A DNA stretch of 64,000 nt, taken from assembly GCA_900543105.1 (NCBI GenBank), contig UQQA01000001.1, positions 22,448 to 86,447 on the forward strand, given 5' to 3'. Below the pieces are notes generated by a model. It was not told the DNA's origin and made no database searches. It saw only the letters and a program-made list of their open reading frames with translations. The translations under genes were made by a program, and so were the position numbers. Each line of letters starts with the position of its first letter. Position 1 is the first letter of the stretch. The stretch comes from an uncultured Ruminococcus sp. (GTDB taxonomy: Bacteria; Bacillota; Clostridia; Oscillospirales; Ruminococcaceae). Shown here one piece after another: positions 1 through 6,232 of this stretch.

Positions 1-928
1 TTAGTTCACGGACGATCTCTGCGGTTTCAACTTCATATGTAGTCTTGAATTGACTGAGCTCACGAATTTCCTGTTGATACTGCGCATCAAAGCATGTCGC
101 AATATCCGTTTCAAAAGAAGTTGGTAAAGTCTGCTGACAATAAGGACATTTTCCAGCTGCTGCGGCAGAATAGTGGGCATGACCTTCGCGAACCCATGAA
201 GAAGCCGAAATACCTAACGCTTTCATAAAGTTCGCAAACGGGGTGTCGCTGCTACTGACAATTATCATGTCCAAAAGCTCCTTTCCTGGCAGACCGCCGT
301 AGGTGGCTTTTGAACCAGCACGCTTGAATTCCGGATAAGTTCTTGCTGTATCATCGAAAGCAACATCGTAGAGCTGCTCAAGTTTTGCAATGTCCATTTT
401 GGTCGGAGATTTTTCGGCAAGGACTGCATCTGTAAAGCTCTTTTTCTGCTTTTTGCCATCCATGCATTTTTCAAAGCGCTTCCGAATATCAGCAGTGGTC
501 GTGAAGCAAGTTTCCTGAAGCCCTATCATTGTGGCATCTATACCATTTTTTTTGGCCATGTAGTCTTCAAGTGCTTTTGTGCGTTCGTCAGACTTTTCTT
601 TTTTCTTTTCAGTCAATTCGGCAATCTTCTTCTTTGCCTCAATATCTTCTTCACCGAAGATAAAGACACCAGCCAAATCTCCGTAATTTTTAAAGTTGTC
701 GTTTATGAAGTCTTGATTATAAACGAGGACATCGTAATCGTTACGGGTCTTCCCATCGGCCCACTCAACGCCATCATCCTCGTCAATGGAGTGAGCGATG
801 GATGACTTTCCAACGCCGTTATTGCCATAGAAGAAGTTTATAAAAGTGAGATTGGTGACCGGCATATTTGAAAAAGTGGCGCGATCGAGAGTGATTTTCG
901 TAATAGCCGAAGGAATCTTTCTCTGCAT
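1..928 (-). CDS. RloC/PrrC-like AAA_13 ATPase, partial (N-terminal part)
   Basis: The frame stays open to the left edge, so only the first 309 residues are visible. Residues about 31-39 form a Walker A loop (GNNGVGKSS), followed by a VYNQDFINDNF stretch typical of AAA_13 ATPases related to the anticodon nucleases RloC and PrrC. A charged coiled-coil-like segment follows (about 100-130), and near residue 262 a CPYC pair resembles the Rad50/RloC zinc hook. The start at 928 leaves an AAAGG ribosome site about 10 nt upstream; an in-frame ATG at 937 is possible but sits too close to that site. It lies downstream of two minus-strand genes and is probably their partner. The nuclease or effector part, if any, lies outside the window, so RloC identity is inference. 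Confidence 0.75.
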   Translation of the reverse strand, partial: MQRKIPSAITKITLDRATFSNMPVTNLTFINFFYGNNGVGKSSIAHSIDEDDGVEWADGKTRNDYDVLVYNQDFINDNFKNYGDLAGVFIFGEEDIEAKKKIAELTEKKKEKSDERTKALEDYMAKKNGIDATMIGLQETCFTTTADIRKRFEKCMDGKKQKKSFTDAVLAEKSPTKMDIAKLEQLYDVAFDDTARTYPEFKRAGSKATYGGLPGKELLDMIIVSSSDTPFANFMKALGISASSWVREGHAHYSAAAAGKCPYCQQTLPTSFETDIATCFDAQYQQEIRELSQFKTTYEVETAEIVREL

Positions 929-979
929 ATATCCCATACCTTTCTTTGTTTAGTTTTGAAAGCGACATTCGCGGATTCA

Positions 980-1148
980 CTAGTCCACTTCGAAAATCTT
1001 GAACATGTAGCTCTTATCCACTTTATAAAATGTGAGCTTGCTTTATTTTATTCGAGTACGAACGGTACCCAGACTAATGTTGAGGTGTGCCGCTATGTCT
1101 TTAAGTTTTTCCATTTTTAACAGTAACTTATTCGTGTTCGCATTTCAT
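980..1148 (-). pseudogene. Degraded small helix-turn-helix ORF
   Basis: Reading 1114 to 1043 gives a 23-residue peptide whose core (KDIAAHLNISLGTVRTRI) looks like a helix-turn-helix. After its TAA stop the same frame continues as a plausible 20-residue tail ending in TAG at 980-982. A ribosome site (GGAGAAAG) precedes an ATG at 1148 in another frame. The arrangement fits a roughly 50-residue DNA-binding protein broken by a frameshift and a nonsense codon. It fills the 260-bp gap between the 220-residue gene and the ATPase gene. It could instead be chance. Confidence 0.35.
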
Positions 1149-1188
1149 TATACTTTCTCCGTTTCTTTCTGTGTCTGTATTCAATGAT

Positions 1189-1851
1189 TTAGAGCTTGAA
1201 TACATTGTACCCGTGCTGCTCGAAAACTTCTATCATGTTTATTTTCTTTATAGACCAATGCGTCCGGCAGAGTTCGTTATAATACCTAGCACCGTCAATG
1301 CACAAATCTTCAGCCATATCGATCAATATTTGTTGTGGGAAGGTGTTCAGAATTTGAAAGTAAACTTTGATCCCATTGTCCTGAATTTTTATATCATTCA
1401 CATAGCCATAATAAGCCATGTGGTTCGGATCGGTTTTTGAGAAATTATGATTCTCGCTGCAGAACAGCGCCGGAAATGTTTTTATAATCTGAATTGCTTC
1501 AGGTGTCAACGAGGCGCATTGCGCTTTCATTTCTTCTGAAGTGCATTCGGTCAAGGTGCGGTTCTTTGGCATTATGAATGTCGGCTGGTCGTATTTTTCA
1601 TCACCGAGGACAAACAGGTTGAAACAGTCATAATTGAATGTCACACTTTGTGGAGCGGTTAATCTGTTATTAGGTTGAAAGCCATTCATGATCAAAATTG
1701 TTTGCTTGACTGTTGTATCGAAATGTTCCACATGGCCAATCTGGGTGTTACCACTTCCTTCTTGTTTGAACTCCAAAGGCGTTGACCGTCCGGGACTTAC
1801 TATCTGCAGAGGTTGACTGCTCGAAGTTACTATCTTATTGTCTTTTTCCAT
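1189..1851 (-). CDS. Unknown protein with NTQIG motif (220 aa)
   Basis: I do not recognise this family. It is a soluble 220-residue protein with no signal peptide or membrane segment. Residues about 30-44 read QEGSGNTQIGHVEHF, which matches a motif at the C-terminus of the gene just upstream. The rest is a mixed alpha/beta sequence with FNYDCFNLFVLG and several Cys residues but no catalytic motif I can name. The ATG at 1851 has an AAGGAGAA site 8 nt upstream, embedded in the last codons of the preceding gene, so the two are translationally coupled. The AAA_13 ATPase lies downstream. A role as the middle component of a multi-gene conflict system is inference. Confidence 0.7.
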   Translation of the reverse strand: MEKDNKIVTSSSQPLQIVSPGRSTPLEFKQEGSGNTQIGHVEHFDTTVKQTILIMNGFQPNNRLTAPQSVTFNYDCFNLFVLGDEKYDQPTFIMPKNRTLTECTSEEMKAQCASLTPEAIQIIKTFPALFCSENHNFSKTDPNHMAYYGYVNDIKIQDNGIKVYFQILNTFPQQILIDMAEDLCIDGARYYNELCRTHWSIKKINMIEVFEQHGYNVFKL

Positions 1852-1855
1852 TGTG

Positions 1856-2728
1856 TCAATTCTCCTTATTGTCGGCGTGATAGCGTTCTATGTGGCCGAT
1901 TTGAGTATTGTTATCTCCGTGCTGCGTGAAGTTGAACACAAACGGATGGTTCACGGTCTGCTGAACAGTCTGAGGCTGTGGTTCCTTGTAGATTTCGGTT
2001 TCGACAGACTCGGCATCTCCATCGACAGAAGATTCTTTTTCCTTCAATTCTGGAACTTTCACGATCAGTTCATCAAGGACGCCTTCACCCATATTCGCTA
2101 CATAGTTTCGTTTGCCACCGCCTTGTGAGGGACACCACTCATCATAAGTCATCTGACCTACAGTATTATCTTTTTGGAAAACAACTGCATAGTGCCATAC
2201 TCCAAGCAAGAGAGACGGGAGGTACACTTCTGATAGGTCGCCAAATGCGGCTTTTTTGATTTTTTCATCATTCTCGCCTATGAAGAACTCATCCTGTTCC
2301 GGAATAGACTGATCCTTTTGGATGAGATCGATGAGAGCCTTAACCAGTAGCTCATGCTTTCGAACTGCTGTGCCAGTGTCGAGAAAATCCTGTATAAAAG
2401 CAGTCATAGGTTTCAACGCTTCTTGGTATGAGGTTTTTATACGAGAATCAAATGTGCGAACCTCTGGTGTATCGCCAAACGGTAGATACGTTCCATCGGA
2501 GATCTTGCACGACTTATAGTCGTTTGTTTTTCCTTTATTCAGCCCATTTTTCGGTACCTGATAATTAGGGTTGATGACCTTGATTAGCCCTATCAAAACC
2601 TCAGGATCAGAGAGACCATCCCTCTCGCCATTATAGTGTTCTCTTACTTTAACTCGCTGCTTTAGTGCTTGCAATACCAAGGTGAAGAAAGTGCCTCCAC
2701 AAAGGCGGGGATAAACGCAATTTGACAC
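1856..2728 (-). CDS. Unknown protein with C-terminal NTQIG motif (290 aa)
   Basis: This is the first gene of the minus-strand operon. The start is GTG at 2728 with GGAGG 8 nt upstream. The N-terminus has a CGGTFFTLVLQA stretch followed by charged helical sequence. A low-complexity acidic/proline linker (about 235-260) leads to the C-terminal motif QHGDNNTQIGHIERY (about 269-283). The same motif lies near the N-terminus of the next gene, 4 bp away, so the two motifs face each other across the gene junction. I cannot assign a family or activity. The shared motif suggests that the two proteins interact or bind the same partner; that is inference. Confidence 0.7.
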   Translation of the reverse strand: MSNCVYPRLCGGTFFTLVLQALKQRVKVREHYNGERDGLSDPEVLIGLIKVINPNYQVPKNGLNKGKTNDYKSCKISDGTYLPFGDTPEVRTFDSRIKTSYQEALKPMTAFIQDFLDTGTAVRKHELLVKALIDLIQKDQSIPEQDEFFIGENDEKIKKAAFGDLSEVYLPSLLLGVWHYAVVFQKDNTVGQMTYDEWCPSQGGGKRNYVANMGEGVLDELIVKVPELKEKESSVDGDAESVETEIYKEPQPQTVQQTVNHPFVFNFTQHGDNNTQIGHIERYHADNKEN

Positions 2729-2815
2729 AGTTCACTCCTCCAATTTACTCTATTTTCACAGAAATGAGGGTTTGGGTGATGAATACCATAACCTTAAAAA
2801 AATCTATTAAATCAT

Positions 2816-2844
2816 ATTATATCACAGAAAATTCCAAATTACAA
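2816..2844 (-). promoter_or_regulatory. Promoter of the minus-strand operon
   Basis: On the minus strand a TTGTAA -35 box (2839-2844) and TATAAT -10 box (2816-2821) are 17 bp apart. TG one base before the -10 makes it an extended -10. It lies about 90 bp upstream of the GTG at 2728. Confidence 0.55.
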
Positions 2845-3055
2845 TCTTTTAAGTCAAATTCAATGTTATAAAACAATGGATTTTCACATTTTTTAAAATA
2901 AAACCCTCAGAACCTAAAGAACCTTACGAACTATGGCAGCCGAACTTCAGAACGATAGGATAGTATTGTAAGAAAACACATAAATTTGGTCATTCACAGG
3001 AGGAAAGCAAGAAAAATGTAAATTTGTATTTAAGTGACAATTAATTCCACTATGT

Positions 3056-3087
3056 TTGACATATCAAAGGTCTTTAACTCTTTGATA
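3056..3087. promoter_or_regulatory. Operator-like inverted repeat at the prophage left end
   Basis: TATCAAAG (3062-3069) and CTTTGATA (3080-3087) form a perfect 8-bp inverted repeat with a 10-bp spacer, immediately after a TTGACA at 3056-3061. No -10 box lies at a good distance from that TTGACA, so it is better read as a protein-binding site than as a clear promoter. Confidence 0.35.
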
Positions 3088-3100
3088 TAAACCACCATTG

Positions 3101-3113
3101 CCGCACGAATTGA
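3101..3113. repeat. Candidate attL core
   Basis: The 13-bp sequence CCGCACGAATTGA recurs exactly at 37540-37552, about 235 bp past the integrase stop. Together the copies bracket all the phage genes. An inverted repeat (3095-3103 with 3128-3136) surrounds this copy. The att assignment is inference from position and identity. Confidence 0.5.
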
Positions 3114-3155
3114 TCACCGTGACCCAACGGCAATGGCGGACAATAGAACAGTACA

Positions 3156-3289
3156 GCTGCCTTGTGGGTAGGTTAGCTGCAATCCGAAACGGAGAACTCC
3201 GTTTGGACTGCGGTTGGGTTTCCTATACCCTTTTTGGGCAGCACTCATGAGTCCTCCGTTTCGAGAAATCGAAAATCGGAGGACTTTTT
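3156..3289 (+). ncRNA. Structured leader RNA of the early phage operon
   Basis: Two strong stem-loops precede the first phage gene. The first (3156-3242) is an extended hairpin: GCTGCC pairs with GGCAGC, GGGTAGG with the CCTATACCC segment, and a long inner arm closes on AACGGAG aa CTCCGTT. The second pairs 3250-3258 (AGTCCTCCG) with 3277-3285 (CGGAGGACT) and is followed by five T. Its 3' arm contains the GGAGG ribosome site of the gene starting at 3290. It can therefore act as an intrinsic terminator or as a translation lock. No known riboswitch class was recognised. Confidence 0.55.
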
Positions 3290-3799
3290 ATGACAAATGA
3301 TGAAAAACAGTACTACATATTTATCCGTTCCACAGGTGAACGTGTTCCCGTTTCCAAAGGGGAGTTCAATAACTACTACCGTGAAATCAACGCTTTCAGA
3401 CAGCGTCAGCAGTACCATGGCAAGTGTGTATGCCCTGCCAAAAAGCGCCTTTCCTGTGATATGGATTGCTTTACATGCCCGTTCAGGAGAGCCGGCGATG
3501 CGATTTCCCTTGATTATTGCATGACCGATGACGAGGGCAACGAAAAGGCGATGGCTGATACTGTTTCCACATCTTCTCCTCTTATTGAGGATCTTGTGGC
3601 TGATCGTATCGTACTTGAATCCCTTGTAGCCCGTCTTACCGAAATTATGCCGCAGGCACTTGAAATAATTAATATGCGTCTTGATGGTATGACGAATACG
3701 GATATTTCTAAAGCAATCGGTATCCCTCGCAAGACCTTTACAGACCGTTGGAATAAGGCTGTATCTATCGTAAAGAAAGATTTTCCTAATGTTTTCTAA
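3290..3799 (+). CDS. Sigma-70-like phage regulator with Cys cluster
   Basis: The protein has 169 residues. The C-terminal third (about 130-165, with IINMRLDGMTNTDISKAIGI) resembles region 4 of sigma-70-family factors, a helix-turn-helix of the kind found in phage and conjugative-element regulators. Residues 47-66 carry several Cys (CVCP, CDMDC, CPF) that could bind a metal. The ATG at 3290 uses a GGAGG that sits in the 3' arm of a terminator-like hairpin, so expression is probably controlled by that structure. As the first gene after the structured leader it is a candidate early switch. The exact family and the metal binding are inference. Confidence 0.65.
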   Translation: MTNDEKQYYIFIRSTGERVPVSKGEFNNYYREINAFRQRQQYHGKCVCPAKKRLSCDMDCFTCPFRRAGDAISLDYCMTDDEGNEKAMADTVSTSSPLIEDLVADRIVLESLVARLTEIMPQALEIINMRLDGMTNTDISKAIGIPRKTFTDRWNKAVSIVKKDFPNVF

Positions 3800-3836
3800 A
3801 AGCTGTGAAAACACTCCGCCAAAACGATATGTTTGT

Positions 3837-3889
3837 CCGCAATGGGTAGTGAAGGGGTTCACCGATACTACTCCTTGCGGGAGGTGAGA
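3837..3889 (+). promoter_or_regulatory. Stem-loop covering a ribosome site
   Basis: CCGCAA (3837-3842) pairs with TTGCGG (3875-3880). An inner hairpin lies between them (GTGAA gggg TTCAC, 3849-3862). The GGGAGG ribosome site of the gene at 3892 begins at the end of the outer stem, so folding may limit its translation. Confidence 0.35.
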
Positions 3890-3891
3890 AT

Positions 3892-4101
3892 ATGGAAGAA
3901 GCAAGAAAAGTACAGTCGGCGGATGATGAGCTTATCAGCGTTCTTGCTGATATAAGCACAGTATCCAAGCGGCTGGCAAACAAACTTGTTCAGATCAAGC
4001 AGCAGAGTAAATCAATGGAAGGAGTGAGAAAGAATGAGCAAATTAAGCGAAATAGTACTGATCATCAGAGAATTGTCGGATATTGTATCATCTTTGAATG
4101 A
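3892..4101 (+). CDS. Small phage protein of unknown function
   Basis: This 69-residue reading frame starts at an ATG with a strong GGGAGGTGAG ribosome site. The first 50 residues are amphipathic helix-forming sequence (DDELISVLADISTVSKRLANKL). The last 22 codons overlap the next gene in another frame. I do not recognise it. The good ribosome site and its place in the early operon support translation; the C-terminal overlap lowers certainty. Confidence 0.5.
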   Translation: MEEARKVQSADDELISVLADISTVSKRLANKLVQIKQQSKSMEGVRKNEQIKRNSTDHQRIVGYCIIFE

Positions 4102-4357
4102 TATCGTGAGCAGGCTGAATGTGCTTTTCTCCACGGAAGATAAGCCAACTATCCAGAGTGCTGAGCCGAAGAAACTGCCGAAAAAGCAGCTTACTCTTGA
4201 GGAAGTCAGAGCCGTATGTGCTGAAAAGTCCCGTGCAGGATTTACTTCAGAAGTTAAGGCAATAATCGCAAAGCATGGTGCGGACAGGCTTTCGGCTGTA
4301 AAACCCGAAGACTATGAGTCCGTCCTCGCAAATGTGGAGGTGTTGGGAAATGCCTGA
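4034..4357 (+). CDS. Small helical phage protein of the early operon
   Basis: The protein has 107 residues. The N-terminal 30 residues form a hydrophobic heptad-like helix (IVLIIRELSDIVSSLNDIVSRL), followed by a charged linker and a C-terminal helical domain (about 55-105). Proteins like this commonly precede DUF2800 in Firmicutes phages and are often labelled, without functional proof, as rRNA biogenesis protein rrp5. The ATG has a GGAGTGAG site about 9 nt upstream, and the 3' end overlaps the DUF2800 gene. Its function is unknown; the position suggests replication or recombination support. Confidence 0.6.
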   Translation: MSKLSEIVLIIRELSDIVSSLNDIVSRLNVLFSTEDKPTIQSAEPKKLPKKQLTLEEVRAVCAEKSRAGFTSEVKAIIAKHGADRLSAVKPEDYESVLANVEVLGNA

Positions 4358-5477
4358 TAAACACGCAATTCTCTCGGCTTCAAGCAGTCATATTTGGATT
4401 TCTTGCCCACCGGCGGCTCAGCTTTGCGCTAAATTTCCCAACACCACCAGTGAATATGCAATGGCGGGAACTGCAGCCCACATGCTTGCAGAACACAAGC
4501 TGAAAACTATGCTCGGAATGGAAACTACCGACCCTACCGAAAACCTCACCTCCTTTGATGAGGAAATGGATAACTGTACTTCCGATTACGCTGCATACGT
4601 TTCGAAGCAGGTCGAAAAGGCAAAATCAGCCTGTGAAGACCCTATCGTTTTGGTCGAACAACACCTTGATTTCTCCAAATGGGTTCCGGACGGGTTCGGC
4701 ACCGGTGACTGCGTTATCGTTGCCGACGGCACCCTCTCCATAATTGACCTTAAATACGGTAAAGGTGTGGAAGTTAATGCTGAAAACAATTCTCAACTTT
4801 TGCTTTATTCTCTCGGTGCTTTGGAGTTGTTTGACGGTATCTATGATATTGATACGATCAGCATGACCATATTCCAGCCCCGAAGGTATAACATCAGCAC
4901 ATACACAATTTCCAAGGATGAACTTCTCAGCTGGGCAGAAGTGGTTCTTGTTCCGGCAGCCAAACTTGCAGCTAAAGGTGAAGGTAATTTCAAAGCGGGA
5001 GAGCATTGTCGCTTCTGCAAGGTAAGGACAAACTGTCGTAAACGTGCAGAGTACAATCTTGAACTTGCCAGATATGACTTTGAACCTCCGGCAATGCTTG
5101 ATGATATTGAAATTGCCGCCATTCTTGCCAAAGCTGACGAACTCATATTTTGGGCAGCTGACGTTAAGGAATATGCTCTGCGTCAGGCTCTCAGCGGCGT
5201 TACATACGATGGCTTTAAAGTCGTTGAAGGACGTTCCAACCGCAAGTATACCGATGAAAAAGCTGTCATTGATGCAGTAAAGTCCGCAGGATTTGACCCG
5301 TATGAGCATAGTATTCTCGGAATTACTGCTATGACCACACTTCTCGGAAAAAAGAAATTCAACGAACTGCTCGGTGGACTTATCGAAAAGCCACAGGGCA
5401 AGCCAACATTAGTTCCTTTGTCTGACAAACGTCCGGCAATCAATACAGCAAATGATGATTTCAAGGAGGAAAACTAA
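4350..5477 (+). CDS. DUF2800 family, PD-(D/E)XK nuclease-like
   Basis: The protein has 375 residues. GTGD (117-120) and IDLKYGKG (about 132-139) form the Asp and D-x-K core of a RecB/Cas4-like PD-(D/E)XK fold. Cys residues near 218-230 (HCRFCKVRTNC) could hold a metal cluster as in Cas4-type nucleases. In phages DUF2800 sits beside the DUF2815 ssDNA-binding protein and the polymerase, as here, and is thought to act in recombination or replication. I chose the ATG at 4350 because GGAGGT lies 9 nt upstream and the N-terminus MPDKHAILSAS is typical of the family. It overlaps the previous stop. Confidence 0.85.
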   Translation: MPDKHAILSASSSHIWISCPPAAQLCAKFPNTTSEYAMAGTAAHMLAEHKLKTMLGMETTDPTENLTSFDEEMDNCTSDYAAYVSKQVEKAKSACEDPIVLVEQHLDFSKWVPDGFGTGDCVIVADGTLSIIDLKYGKGVEVNAENNSQLLLYSLGALELFDGIYDIDTISMTIFQPRRYNISTYTISKDELLSWAEVVLVPAAKLAAKGEGNFKAGEHCRFCKVRTNCRKRAEYNLELARYDFEPPAMLDDIEIAAILAKADELIFWAADVKEYALRQALSGVTYDGFKVVEGRSNRKYTDEKAVIDAVKSAGFDPYEHSILGITAMTTLLGKKKFNELLGGLIEKPQGKPTLVPLSDKRPAINTANDDFKEEN

Positions 5478-5479
5478 CT

Positions 5480-6037
5480 ATGAGTAAAATTGCAAATCCT
5501 ACAAAGGTAATTACAGGTCCTAAGACAAGGTGGAGTTATGCAAACGTATGGGACGCAAAGTCCATCAACGGCGGCACTCCCAAGTACAGCGTTTCACTTA
5601 TCATTCCAAAGTCCGATGTTAAGACCGTAGCAAAGATCAATGCAGCTATTGAGGCTGCATACACCGAGGGTGAATCCAAGCTTAAGGGAAACGGCCGCAC
5701 TGTTCCTGCACTCTCTGCTATCAAGACCCCTCTCCGTGACGGTGATGTTGAGCGTCCCGATGACCCCGCTTATGCTAACAGTTATTTTATTAACGCAAAC
5801 TCTGCAACTGCCCCCGGCATCGTCGATGCTGACTGCAATACTATTCTTGAACGCAGCGAAGTTTACAGTGGCGTGTACGGCAGAGCGTCTATCAGCCTTT
5901 ATGCTTTTAATTCTAACGGCAACAGGGGTATCGCTTGCGGACTTAACAACCTTCAGAAGATTGCAGACGGTGAACCTTTAGGTGGCAGATCTCGTGCAGA
6001 GGACGATTTTGCTGCCGATGATGATTTCCTTGCGTGA
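5480..6037 (+). CDS. DUF2815 ssDNA-binding protein
   Basis: The protein has 185 residues and matches the DUF2815 family, OB-fold single-strand DNA-binding proteins comparable to T7 gp2.5. The start MSKIANPTKVITGPKTRWSY is characteristic. The C-terminus is strongly acidic (DDFAADDDFLA), as expected for a tail that contacts polymerase or helicase partners. It begins 3 nt after the DUF2800 stop with an AAGGAGG site, so the two are co-expressed. It should coat single-stranded DNA during phage replication. Confidence 0.85.
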   Translation: MSKIANPTKVITGPKTRWSYANVWDAKSINGGTPKYSVSLIIPKSDVKTVAKINAAIEAAYTEGESKLKGNGRTVPALSAIKTPLRDGDVERPDDPAYANSYFINANSATAPGIVDADCNTILERSEVYSGVYGRASISLYAFNSNGNRGIACGLNNLQKIADGEPLGGRSRAEDDFAADDDFLA

Positions 6038-6045
6038 GGTGCTTT

Positions 6046-6183
6046 ATGACAGATTTTCAGAATTTTATGCTTATGTTTTGCTTCGGTATCTCGGTAGGTG
6101 CGGTAATCGGAAATATAGTGATTTTTATTGATGTGTTGAGAGAGTATTTCAAGCATCGCAAGCGTTCAGGAAAAGATACGTGA
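6046..6183 (+). CDS. Small membrane peptide (45 aa)
   Basis: An ATG at 6046 with GAGGTG upstream opens a 45-residue frame. One hydrophobic segment (about residues 7-29, FMLMFCFGISVGAVIGNIVIF) is followed by a basic tail (FKHRKRSGKDT), which predicts a single-pass membrane peptide. It lies between the ssDNA-binding protein and the polymerase, before a terminator-like hairpin. The function is unknown. Confidence 0.55.
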   Translation: MTDFQNFMLMFCFGISVGAVIGNIVIFIDVLREYFKHRKRSGKDT

Positions 6184-6190
6184 TCCGTGA

Positions 6191-6220
6191 GGGCGGTGGC
6201 ATCTGCTGCCGCCCTTTTCT
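6191..6220 (+). terminator. Terminator-like hairpin before the polymerase gene
   Basis: GGGCGGTGGCA (6191-6201) pairs along 11 bp with TGCTGCCGCCC (6204-6214) and is followed by TTTTCT. It sits directly upstream of the polymerase ribosome site, so it probably attenuates transcription or serves as an RNA processing site. It is one of six similar junction hairpins in the prophage. Confidence 0.5.
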
Positions 6221-6232
6221 GAGGTGAAAACT

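Noticed and set aside
1838..2128. Plus-strand frames opposite the two NTQIG proteins
   Set aside because: They lack ribosome sites and overlap a coupled minus-strand operon with good ribosome sites and a promoter.
3056..3091. TTGACA ... TATAA as the early phage promoter
   Set aside because: The boxes are more than 20 bp apart; no acceptable spacing was found.
3245..3904. 219-codon open frame opposite the sigma-like gene
   Set aside because: The plus-strand gene has a ribosome site, domain signature and fits the operon; the minus frame crosses the structured leader.
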